A program made the position numbers and the translations under genes. A stretch of 64,000 bases of DNA from Phoebastria nigripes (Eukaryota; Chordata; Aves; Procellariiformes; Diomedeidae), in NCBI GenBank assembly GCA_035582835.1, contig JAYKAV010003443.1, positions 1,054,588 through 1,118,587 of the forward strand, given 5' to 3'. Shown here one piece after another: positions 23,031 through 33,800 of this stretch (within the stretch, counting starts at the first letter, position 1; the number at the start of each line of letters is the position of its first letter). The notes under the pieces were generated by a model. That model was not told where the DNA came from. It ran no database searches and worked only from the letters and a program-made list of their open reading frames with translations.

Positions 23031-26000
23031 AGGAGTTTTTCCTGTAAAAATAATTATATGGCTCAAATATTTTTGAAACAACAGTGACAGCACTCGGAGA
23101 AGGACTAGAAAGTGTATTTTACCAAAAAGCATTTTTGCCTTACATACAACCATGCTTAGAGTCCATAGCTTTACATTCTGCACTTCATTAAATAGTTCAT
23201 GTAGAAATACCGTGACTACAATAAATTTCAATCTGTTTAGATACCAGTTCTGCAACTTTCAGACTGAGCATCACTTTGCACAGCAGATACTTCACAGAAA
23301 CAAACATATTTAAGGAATTTTAAAATGGCTGAAGATCAACAGACCAACCCCACATTTTTATTTGAATCGAAACTTCAACTGATAGTAAAATGGTGCGCGT
23401 CCTTCAGGGAGTCAGAGGAAGCCCATGATAACCAGGGAAAGCAGGAGATGCTCAAAGCCCCCCAAGCCTATAGTTGACAACTCTCAGCGTACCAGTGTGT
23501 GATCCAGTTTTATGTAGCAATATATAAACATAAAGCAAACTTTGTGAATTCAATGTCAGCATGATTTGTCTCCATTGATTAACTGCATTCAATGAACTTA
23601 TAGAAGTTTTGGCTGAATAAGAAATGCAGGCTCATATGTCTGCCAAAGCTATCACAGTAATTGTACCGTAAAACTGCTAAGTCTGCAAGTGTGCTGAAAC
23701 TCATGTTGTAGCTAACATGATGGTATGACAATACGTTGCACATATAATACAGAAAAAATCTTGCAAGTTCCAAGGGAGATTANAAAGAGAAGTTGTTAAA
23801 GAAAAAACAAGATAGTCTGCTACTTATGAAGTATTAAATGACAGAAAATGAGATAGAGGCAGAATGTGAAAAATCTGAAAAAGAGACTCAGGAGAAGATT
23901 ACTGAGATATGAACTCTTATTCTCAGGTGAATTACTGTGAACTTGTGTAGTGCTTGGTGATTTGCTGTGCAGACCTTGTTGAAGATGCAGTTCAGTCTGT
24001 ACCTCCCTGTTTCCAGGTGCAAACTGTATTCAAGATTAGCAAACACTACGTTACTTATTTTCCTGATGTTATTCTTCTAGGTTCATTAGTTATCGTGATT
24101 ATGGTAAGACCCTATAAGTAAGAGATCTGAGCAAAAATTTGCCTATTCAGTATTGAACTTGCTCAGTGATGGCTGTCACATTGTTTTGAACTTCTCTTCC
24201 ATGAAGATACTTAATCTAATGATTTCTTTATGGACAAAGCAATAATTTATTGAAAGGTCCTGGCAGAACCAGACTGTTGTTTAAGTTGAGCATTCTCCTC
24301 TTCTCTGTTTTTGTTTAATATAAATATAAATGGGGTGGCCTAAATATAAACAGGCAAAGGACAGAGAAATCCCCTTTCTTGTTCTTCATGTTCCTATACA
24401 GTACAAGAAAAGAGAAGCTCCTTGACCCTAGAGAATGCGCACTGTGGTTAAGTAAGGAGGGACTGTCAAAGGGCCCTCAGGTTGTAGAGATTTGCCAGAC
24501 TATGTCCATTTCAAACTAATGTTTGTCTGCTCCATATTCTGCAACCGCACCACCTACATCATTGGAAGTACGGAAAGAGGGCAATGAATGGCACCACGTC
24601 GTGAACTGAACCATGTTAGTTTGTGACTTAATACAGTCAATATAGATCTACATCCCAAACTTCGTCCTTCACATGTACCGTTGTATCCAAACATCACAGC
24701 ACAGCTGGTGAATAAGTACTGTTATCTGAGATACATCATTCAGGAGAACAACAGCATGTACTAGGTCAGACAAAAAAACATACAGAGTGAAATCACAGGC
24801 AATGTGAATCTAATCTGATTCCCTGTGAGTGTTACAGCCTTACCACAATGACATCCTTGAGGGTAACCTCCCCTCCGTTCAAGTCCGAAAAAGCTTTGCC
24901 AGTGACTTCAGTGGGGCCAATATATTACCTTGAAAGGTCAAGATTTACAAAAGAAACTTTGATATATCATTAAGAGTTTGCCTGAACATATAAGAAAACA
25001 AATATTTTAGCATCTGAAGTATAAATCATGCCCTGTACTGCAGCTGCCTGCAAAAATAGGCATCAGAAGGCAAGTAACTGAGCAAAAGGAGAAAAGTAGA
25101 GTTTTATCAAAGCTGTAGCATAAAATCAGGTCATTAAACTCAACTAGCTTTTTTTTCTTCTGCATTTATCTTGCATAGAGGCTAAAATGTTACTTCTATT
25201 GAAGAAAAGAGAGAGAGTAATTTAAGCTTATAGCTAAAAGTTAGCAGAGTATGACCAGCTGAAAATTCAAGCTACGCATGTATTTTTTGAATTAAAGAAG
25301 TGCCACACAAGAATAAATGGTACAGTATTATGAGTTACATTTATACACAGGCTTCAGTGGCTTTTTGCCTTACTTTTTTNCCCCCCCTTTAGTATTTTTT
25401 TACTGTACTCAGTATTGTTAATTTAAATGTAGAATACGATCAATGGTTTTGATTATTGCTTTTCATGCTGTTGAAACAGCCTATAGCCCTCAACAAAAGG
25501 GTTAAAGTCCTTTATTTATCCCCTAAACAAGCACTACAAATACAGGGGAAAAGATAACTCCTCAACACCTTTTACCCCACATTTGCTCATATGGTGACTT
25601 AAAATACTGTCTTAAGTAGTACGTAGTCTACCAATATTTCCTAAAGGATTTTCACTTACTAACAGTCATGATCATACTTTTATAGTATGTGCATGTGTTC
25701 CCCTAAGAAAATAATGGTTCACATCTAACCCTTTCCTCCTAATTGGAGTAAACAAATGTGAGATTTGTAACAGTTTTTAAACCATACTGCTTTCATTTCA
25801 GAATGGTGTTTCTTTTCAAAATTTACAAAATGAACATAAACATAATGATGTCTTTTAAAAGGGCCTGAAAACAAACTGAAACTTTTCAAAGGGAAGATTT
25901 CAATTTAACCCAAATGAATGTTATTCTTTTCATCAACAAAGAAATATTCACACAGCCCCAGCATATAATTCTTCTCACAGAGATAATGATACTAGATAGT

Positions 26001-27365
26001 GATGGCTTTTACTATGTTCCCCGTTATAGATAAAGACCCTTTAAGCTGTGTCTGTCTGGATGCTTATGTTACTTAATTGAACATTTGAACCTGTTGCTTG
26101 AAGGGGAGGGGACAGAGGAGGAAGGTGAAAAGACTATATAGCATTGCTAATCCCTTGAGCCATCTGGTGACTTGAGGCCATGCTTTAGATTATGCTTATA
26201 TTGAAAACCTATTCCTTTCATTCAGTTCCCTTCCCTGTGCCAATTTATCATTGGCTTTTTTGCTGTGTTAGGATTTCTTGCAGTTAATCATGGTGAGAAT
26301 CAATTGTCTTTTCATGCCACAGTAAATATTCACACTGGAAAGAGATTATTTTTTACTCATTTCTTCCCCCCCTCTACTACTTGCAGTGATTTGTAAAAGT
26401 TGTTGATACGTTTTCAGAAAACTGAGCTGAAAACAAGGATACCTTCGTCTTTAGCAAAGAGAAAAAAACCTAATTCCAGTAGCATTTCTGTGTAATCTGG
26501 AAGAGTTTTGCCAGATGACAGATACACTGAAATGTCCATGTTATGCAGGGTTTGAAAGAACTGTACCTAGATACCACCTTATAATTCAGCTATCAGAGGT
26601 AGCATTTGCATGTTTAATTATCTAAGAACCAATCTGTATCTACACTTGTATGCCACAAGACTCTCAAACCTGCTAAATTTGCATCCATACCANTATAGCA
26701 TATTGCACATTAAGCCTGTCCAAAAGGCTGATGATCTTCTAGAGCGTACATGAATTTTTGATCTATTGACACGTGCAGTTCTATACAAAGCCAAATCAAT
26801 CGTGTCTCTGCCATGAAGCAGCAGTGAGACTTCACAGCTATTTGACTTCATTAGCTTTCCTACGCACTTGACAAAATTACTCTTCAGGACTTTGCAGTTA
26901 ACTTTCAATAATGTGCAGTCTTTTCCACTATTCCTCGTTCCGCGCATAAGATTATTTTTTATATTGTGTTCCCTGAGATAGCTGCAAAGCAATTCTGTCA
27001 TAAATGTGCTGGTTCTGTGCACTCTAAGTGAAATCATGTTCTGCTGCATGCTCCTTCCATATATTAATTAATTCTTTGCAGTCCTCTTCTGGCTAGATGG
27101 CAGATCTGATTTGTGAACCTTTCTTTCTCAGATAACCTTCTTTTAAAAAAAACCTGTCCTTTTCACTGTTAGATCTATTTTTGAATAGCAAAATAAGAAG
27201 AGAAAATTGTAAAGCACAGCAAAGGTAGGAAAAAGCAGATCTAAACATCTGAGAAATTAGCAGACTCTGAAACACCTCTGGAAGCTGGGAGTCTGAGTAA
27301 TTTTTAAAAAGCGAGCCAAGGAAGTCAATAGCTGTTTGGGAAGGACACTTGAGTTTTTAGGCATT
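23031..27365. other. No gene recognised
   Basis: AT-rich unique sequence. The longest open frame not explained by a repeat is on the minus strand at 26618-27049 (143 codons, with one ambiguous base at 26693). It shows no recognised domain and is discussed under findings. A run of C follows an ambiguous base at 25380-25388. Confidence 0.5.
27361..27365. repeat. Possible target-site duplication, left copy
   Basis: GCATT abuts the LTR at its plus-strand left edge. The right flank at 27948-27952 reads CCATT, so four of five bases match. Five-base duplications fit several avian retrovirus-like families. The match is short and may be chance. Confidence 0.4.
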
Positions 27366-27947
27366 TGTTGGAGGTTAACCCCAGTAGGCAGNTAAGCCCC
27401 ATGCAGCCGCTCGCTCACTCCCCTGCGGTGGGGATGGGGGAGAGGAACGGGAAGGGCAAAAGGGAGGAAACCTGTGGGTCGAGATAAAGACAGTCCAACA
27501 GGTAAAGCAAAAGCTACGTGTGCAAGCAAAGCAAAACAAGGAATTCATTCGCTACTTCCCATCGGCAGGCAGGTGTTCAGCCATTTTCATCACGCATAAC
27601 GGTTACTTGGGAAGACAGGCTCCATAACTCCAAACGTCCCCCCCTTCCTCCTTCTTTCCCCCAGCTTTATATGCTGAGCATGACGTCATATGGTATGGAA
27701 TATCCCTTTGGTCAGTTGGGGTCAGCTGTCCTGGCTGTGTCCCCTCCCAGCTTCTTGTGCACCCCCAGCCTCCTCGCTGGTGGGGTGGGGTGAGAAGCAG
27801 AAAAGGCCTTGATGCTCTGCAAGCACTGTTCAGCAATAATGAAAACATCAGTGCGTTATCAACACTGTTTAGGTCACAAATCCAACACATAGCACCATAA
27901 GAGCTGCTATGAAGAAAATCAGCTCTATCCCAGCCAAAACCAATGCA
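27366..27947 (-). mobile_element. Solo LTR of an avian endogenous retrovirus-like element
   Basis: On the minus strand this is a nearly complete LTR of about 580 bp beginning TG (27947) and ending CA (27366). The 5' part (TTGGCTGGGATAGAG, TTTTCTTCATAG), the central GTGCACAAGAAGCTGGGAGG and CATATGACGTCATGCTCAGC, and the 3' part (TGTCTTTATCTCGACCCAC, GTGAGCGAGCGGCTG) match an LTR family common in neoavian birds, which I associate with ERVL/ERVK-type TguLTR5-like elements; the exact name is uncertain. No primer-binding site, gag, pol or env sequence adjoins either side, so it is a solo LTR left by recombination. The flanks GCATT (27361-27365) and CCATT (27948-27952) look like a 5-bp target duplication with one mismatch. 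The usual polyadenylation-like ATTAAA before the TGTCTTTATC block appears mutated. Confidence 0.9.
27665..27688 (-). promoter_or_regulatory. LTR core promoter: CRE and TATA box
   Basis: Read on the minus strand, a palindromic CRE (TGACGTCA, 27681-27688) lies 8 bp upstream of a TATA-like ATATAAAG (27665-27672). This is the expected U3 promoter layout of the LTR. CRE sites bind CREB/ATF factors. Both motifs are intact, so the solo LTR could still drive minus-strand transcription towards lower coordinates. Activity is not shown by sequence alone. Confidence 0.6.
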
Positions 27948-28725
27948 CCATTGTTTCCGTTTCTGATCGTTGAACTTCATTCACATACAGCCTGGTTAGA
28001 AAGGTGGAGTTGCACAGCTCTGACTCTCCCTCACATGTGTGTAATACAGAGACTCTGGTCTAAAGTTCTGGCTCAATCTTTCAGGTCTGAGACAATCAGG
28101 GCATCACATTTCATCTTACGAGACACAAAGGGTCACCCTTCTGGCATGAAAGGAAAAACAAAGGATAAGTGTTGTGATTAAAAACTAAAAATAGCAAGTT
28201 AAAATATACAAACCATTACTGACTGAGAACATCCCACTGCCTGGCCAACAACAGTGCACTGTAACATACTAGTTGGAAGTAACAGCCTGAAATAAACAAA
28301 CTTTGTGTGTGTTGCTATTTATTAATGCAAAAACCTGCAAACTAGAAATTATTATCAAACAGTTTGTTTAGCAATACCTCCACAAGGTACTAACAAAGGT
28401 AGCACTTTGTTGTGGCAAAGGCTGTAGGAGCATGCAGTTAGACACAGCCGAGATCAACGAAGCTTTTGGGCTCTGAGATACTAATTGGACTCAATAATCC
28501 TGAATTATAACTTAGGATTCAATATTATTATGTCTGGCCTGCATCAAAGCAAGGCCCACTCAACCAGGGTCCTCTCGTACATCCAGCTGTGTTATTTATT
28601 AAGATTTGTTCCAGTTTCTACTCTAATCAGTACAAAAACAAATTCCCACTGAACTAGGGTGAAACAACAAGTCCGAGCTGAAGAACAGGATGGCCAGGGG
28701 AACAAATAATGAATTAATTGTATTT
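27948..28725. other. Spacer between LTR and CR1, no gene
   Basis: Unique sequence between the solo LTR and the truncated CR1. The short open frame at 27909-28181 begins inside the LTR end and has no motif. Nothing else was recognised. Confidence 0.5.
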
Positions 28726-28741
28726 CATAGAATCATAGAAT
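28726..28741 (-). repeat. CR1 terminal octamer, two copies
   Basis: CATAGAAT occurs twice on the plus strand (ATTCTATG on minus). This is the hallmark 3' microsatellite of avian CR1, thought to be the site where target-primed reverse transcription begins. It fixes the element's 3' boundary. Confidence 0.9.
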
Positions 28742-28807
28742 CATTAAGGTTGGAAAAGACCTTTAAGATCATCGAGTCCAACCGTCGACCCAACACCACC
28801 ATGCCCA

Positions 28808-30331
28808 CTAAACCATGTCCCTAAGCGCCTCATCTACACGTCTTTTAAATACTTCCGGGGATGGTGACTCCACCACTTCCCTGGGCAGCCTGTTCCAATG
28901 CTTGACAACCCTTTCTGTGAAGAAGTTTTTCCTAATATCCAATCTAAACCTCCCCTGGCGCAACTTGAGGCCATTTCCTCTCGTCCTATCGCTAGTTGCT
29001 TGGCAGAAGAGACCGACACCCACCTCACTACAACCTCCTTTCACGTAGTTGTAGAGCATGATAAGGTCTCCCCTCAGCCTCCTCTTCTCCAGACTAAACA
29101 GTTCCAGTTCCCTCAGCCGCTCCTTGTAAGACTTGTTCTCCAGACCCTTCACCAGCTTCGTTGCCCTTCTCTGGACACGCTCCAGCACCTCAATGTCCTT
29201 CTTGTAGTGAGGGACCCAAAACTGAACACAGTATTCGAGGTGCGGCCTCACCAGTGCCGAGTACAGGGGCACGATCACCTCCCTACTCCTGCTGGCCACA
29301 CTATTTCTGATACAGGCCAGGATGCCATTGGCCTTCTTGGCCACCTGGGCACACTGCCGGCTCATATTCAGCCAGCTGTCAACCAGCACCCCCAGGTCCT
29401 TTTCTGACAGGCAGCTTTCCAGCCACTCTTCCCCCAGCCTGTAGCGTTGCATGGGGTTGTTGCGGCCGAAGTGCAGGACCCGGCACTTGGCCTTGTTGAA
29501 CCTCATGCAGTTGGCCTCAGCCCATTGATCCAGCCTGTCCAGGTCCCTCTGCAGAGCCTTCCTACCCTCGAGCAGATCGACACTCCCGCCCAACTTGGTG
29601 TCGTCTGCAAACTTACTGAGGGAGCACTCAATCCCCTCGTCCAGATTGTTGATAAAGATATTGAACAAGACCGGCCCCAAAACGGAGCCCTGGGNGACAC
29701 CACTCGTGACCGGCCACCAACTGCATTTAACTCCATTCACCACAACTCTCTGGGCCCGGCCGTCCAGCCAGTTTTTTACCCAGTGAAGAGTACACCTGTC
29801 TAGGCCATGAGCCGCCAGCTTCTCTAGGAGGATGCTGTGGGAGACAGTGTCGAAGGCTTTACTGAAGTCCAGGTAGACCACATCCACAGCCTTTCCCTCA
29901 TCCACAAGGTGGGTCACCTGGTCATAGAAGGAGATCAGGTTGGTCAAGCAGGACCTGCCTTTCATGAACCCGTGCTGGCTGGGCCCGATGCCCTGGTTGT
30001 CCCGCACATGGCTTGCGAGCGCCCCCAAGATGAACCGCTCCATAATATTCCCCAGCACCGAGGTCAGGCTGACAGGCCTGTAGTTCCCCAGGTCCTCTTC
30101 CAGCCCTTCTTGTAGATGGGCATCACAATGGCAAGCCTCCAGTCATCCGGGACCCCCCCGTTAACCAGGACCGCTGATAAATGATGGAGAGTGGCTTGGC
30201 AAGCTCCTCTGCCAGCTCCCTCAGCACTCTTGGGTGGATCCCTTCTGGCCCCATGGACTTGTGAGCATCCAGGTGGCGTAGCAGGTCGTTCACCGCTTCC
30301 TCCTGGATTATGGGGGGTTTATCCTGCTCGC
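28808..30331 (-). pseudogene. CR1 ORF2 reverse transcriptase, partial and frameshifted
   Basis: ORF2 of CR1 encodes an endonuclease plus reverse transcriptase that copies element RNA at a chromosomal nick. Here the frame is open for 416 codons (30058 to the stop at 28808). Visible in order are the palm motif YLDFSKAFDTV (about residues 61-71), [17 protein letters not shown] (about 124-140), the catalytic FADDTKLGG box (about 150, codons at 29600-29611), then the thumb and C-terminal part ending EALRDMV. One ambiguous base (29695) falls in the Pro codon before QGSVLGP. Upstream the frame is broken by two apparent one-base losses, near 30095-30098 (a G missing in the GWKED codons) and in the C7 run at 30153-30159. 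The endonuclease domain is absent, so no functional protein is expected. Either break could be a sequencing error at a homopolymer. Confidence 0.9.
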
Positions 30332-30609
30332 AGGATTTCTACTAATGTATCTGGGATAGCTATGCTGTGTCGAAAATTGCCTTTACATCATAAAACATAA
30401 AATCCTGTGATCACCTCTATTGTCAACTGTAAAAGTGAAATGAACTCCTGAAAAAGGTGAAGGATAAGAAATATATTTCCACCGTCAGTATTTCCAGAAT
30501 CCAAGACCAAAATAGTACTGAACAATTATAAGATTAAGATTATTAGATAACATAAAAAGCATAAGAAATAAAAAATGGTCATTTTATAAGGCACAAATGA
30601 GCCACTAAT

Positions 30610-30765
30610 TGACAGGAGCTGAAAAAACCCTCCTCTTCTTGGCTGGTTATTCGGCGGTGGATTCTGCTGCTCTCTCCTCTGAAGCATCTGGTACTGGCCA
30701 TTACCAGAGATCAAATACAGGACCAGATGGTCTGCTGGTTTCTCTCATTACAATGGTATGACCAC
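30610..30765 (+). mobile_element. Ancient CR1-type LINE, 3' end
   Basis: CCTCTGAAGCATCTGGTACT followed by GGCCATTACCAGAGATC and ATACAGGACCAGATGGTCTG matches, in order, the 3' UTR of the old amniote CR1 (CTCTGAAGCATCTGGCACTGGCCACT ... GGATACTGGGCTAGATGG), then a degraded tail with ACAATGGTATGACC. The upstream limit is unclear because the sequence before 30610 is strongly diverged. The short minus frame at 30526-30714 overlaps and is accidental. Confidence 0.75.
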
Positions 30766-30830
30766 TGAAATGTAAAAGCTCTTCACAGAACCAGAAGGAG
30801 AGCATTTACCTCTGAATGCCTGATCTCTTT

Positions 30831-30859
30831 AAAAAAAAAAAAGAAAAAAGAAAAAAAAA
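30831..30859. repeat. A-rich simple repeat
   Basis: A12, G, A6, G, A9: an imperfect poly-A microsatellite about 65 bp downstream of the ancient CR1 3' end. Confidence 0.9.
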
Positions 30860-33800
30860 GACTCGTCATACCTCTGTGAATCCAAGAGAATAGCAACCCA
30901 ATTTACCTCAGTGACACTTCAGTGCGGAAGAAGTCAAATTACTTGGGAACTTTTCTCACTGAGGAGGATCTGGCCTTAGCAAGCCTTTGTGGCTTCAGGC
31001 TTATGTTATCACCAAATACTGTACTGAGGATGATTTGGGAAGCTAAAGCTGAAGCAGGAACTAGTTGGTGCAGCCCGGCAGGACAGTATCGTATCAACCC
31101 CTTAGGACTGTGCTGGATTCCTGTGTCCTAAGTCAAGGTGTCTGTGATTTAAAAGCACTGCCTATGATCCCGTGGGTTTGCTTCGTACCAGAGGGCTAAA
31201 GGACTAGTAGCAGTTAGATGGCTGAAGAAGTCATACCCGAGAGGGGAAAAAATTGGCATCTTAGAGAAGGGGAGCATGAGGAGCCTNGAAAAGTGCTGAA
31301 TACGTGGTACTGTTTCCTCTTAGTTGGCTTCCAGAGTCTTTCTGATGTTCTAGGTATGTGGGCTCATAATTTTAATTCTCCTTCCTAAAAGTACAGTCAC
31401 AATAAAAAATATGGACTTGACAGAAGCAGGATAGCTGAAATTAAGTAAAGTAGACTCATATTTGGGCTTGCTGTGTGATAATGAGCCTCCAGAACAGCAT
31501 GTCCTCCTCTCTTTTTCTAATGTCCCCATAAAGACACCTGTCTTTACATGTCTCTGCCACCCACCTTAGCAGCGGTGGGCAATGACCACTCTGGCTTCTG
31601 CATGTAGGAGTTTGAACATATTTCTTTTCTGAGGCTTCTGGTTTTCATCCCTTTTTAACTTTTATCCAAGAATTATTTATGTTTTGGTTACTGTTTTCTG
31701 AATTCAAATACCAAGAGTTTCAAATGTTTGAAAATAGAAATTAGTTGAGGTCCATTTCAAGTTATTATGTAGCCAGAGAATACGTATCTGGAAAGATGCT
31801 TAGGGAAGAAAAACAAATGTAGGCTTTTCTTCCTTGGATTCAGGAACAGGATGTGTGTTTTCCTTATCATCATGGTGATTTATAAAGGGGAGCTGCTGTC
31901 CCATGATATAAACCTTCAACATGCCGAACCTGCATAACTGGCTTGCCTCTTAACACATTCTCCAGAGAGACAACATGTTGCCACCCTTGTCTTCCCTTAT
32001 TCCCCCCCTTACTACTTTCCTTACTAATCCTAAACTCTCTGAGACCATTTTGTGCGCAAAAACAAAACCTGAAAGCTACTGCATTGACTTACAATGTAAC
32101 TTGCACTGGGAGCTCCACAGACGACGTCTTGTCTGTCTTGAGTCTTTTAGAAAGAACTACACGCTAAAAATAAGTATTGAAAAACACTGATTCTTAATAA
32201 AAGCAAACTACAAAAACACAGCCTATCAACACAGAAGCAAAAGGAAATAAAACACTATCACATATGACACTAATGCTGATACTCCTAAATTCAAAATAAT
32301 CAATACTATGTAGAAAATACAAAGTCTTCAGCAGCTCTTTTCTTTTCTTTTCAAAAAAATCCCTGTGCAAGAGAAGCTTTTCTGAACAGCAAGGATATTA
32401 TTTAAAAGGGAGGCAATGAGGACAGAGCTGTGAGGCTTGCCAGCCCTCTTGGAAAGTTGTAGTGATCACATGGCAGGGCTGGGGCCAACTGTACCATGAT
32501 GCATCCCATTTTCTTCGGGCAACAGGGGGTGTAAATATTCATACGAGGACACTGGAGATTCACACTCAAATCCCATTACTCCATAATATGAATTTCGGTG
32601 CCTAGTCTTCCACATGACCGAAGAAAAGCCTTAATAGAAAACACAGCAAAGTGGATTTGTTCTGTGAATTTTCCTATGGCTTCCCCTTCCCTTGTTTGTT
32701 CATTTACTAGATGGATCACATTTCCAGTGTGTGATTTTCAGATGTAACCAGGACCGACTTGTGGAGCTCAAGGTAGAGGAAAGTGATAGAGGCAGTGAAA
32801 TATGAAATAACAGATCTTAAAAATAGCTAGTACCCTGGATGGTAATGTTATCAAACTACTTTGTACTGAATTCTTTCTCACTGCATCATGTTTAATTTTC
32901 AGAAGGGATGAAAAGAAGAGAGACCGAGTTTAACAAAAGGTCACACAGGAAAAAATCTTTAGAAAATTCCCTACTAAATTATATATTCATTACCCTGGCT
33001 TCTCCAATACGCTAAGGGTAGTATAATAACTTGCATATTGATGGGAAGGCAGAAGGCTATTTTGGAAACCTACAGCCAGATATGGTTTTTCCAATTCGTG
33101 AAAAATAAATCCCAAGAACTGTAGCTGGGCATGACAAGGAATTCAGATGTATTGTCATATTCTTCAGATGGAAAATTGAACCAGCACAAAGAAAGAAAAG
33201 GGAAAACGGGTAACATCTGCTTTTTCCAGGTAGCATTGTAAAGGAGACATGATTCTGCTTTTCTTCATCATAGTTTTCCATTTGGGGCTGAGTGCCAATC
33301 TACTAGCAAGCAGCAAGTGGTCTGAGCGGCAATCTATTTAGCCTATTTCAGTGACCCTGGCTTTTGCATTATATAAATAATGGGTAAACTGCAAGAATTT
33401 CTGCACTTCACATTCCACATCAGCTCCCAAGGCTCCTTCTTCAGTAATTTAGAAAACCTAACAGAAAACATACGAGGATACTTGGTGCCTTCCCAGTTAC
33501 TCAGAGACAGTATTTTAAGAAAGAAAATGAGCTGTGGAGGTGACTCCTTCACCTCCTCAGATTAAGGAAGTTTACTTTCCCACCCACATAATAACAAAAG
33601 GGAGTATCTATCCCAAAGTTACTGTTTTGCTCTACAGCAAAGCCACAGTGTTAAAATATCATCTGAGAAATAACATTCCCCACATGGGAGTTCAAAGACC
33701 AAAAGGTGTTTATATTCTTAACAAGTTTTGTTTATTTTCACTGAGAAAATTAGTTCCTTTGTATGTATTATAACATTTATCACATTCTTGTAAGTATTGT

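Larger units (their letters stand above)
28726..30331 (-). mobile_element. CR1 LINE, 5'-truncated 1.6-kb copy
   Basis: This is the largest and youngest-looking mobile element in the window, in minus orientation. Its 3' end at 28726 carries two ATTCTATG octamers, followed going upstream by the CR1 3' UTR (GATCATCGAGTCCAACC region) and the C-terminal half of ORF2 up to about 30331. There the sequence stops matching in the linker before the reverse-transcriptase domain (peptide DKPPIIQEE). ORF1, the endonuclease and the 5' UTR are missing, as usual for CR1. The plus-strand frames across this interval (such as 28898-29407 and 29447-29803) are antisense shadows. The insertion lies about 0.8 kb from the solo LTR and 0.3 kb from an older CR1 tail. 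Confidence 0.97.

Noticed and set aside
28898..29803. Plus-strand open frames of 169 and 118 codons
   Set aside because: They are antisense reads of the CR1 reverse-transcriptase region on the minus strand.
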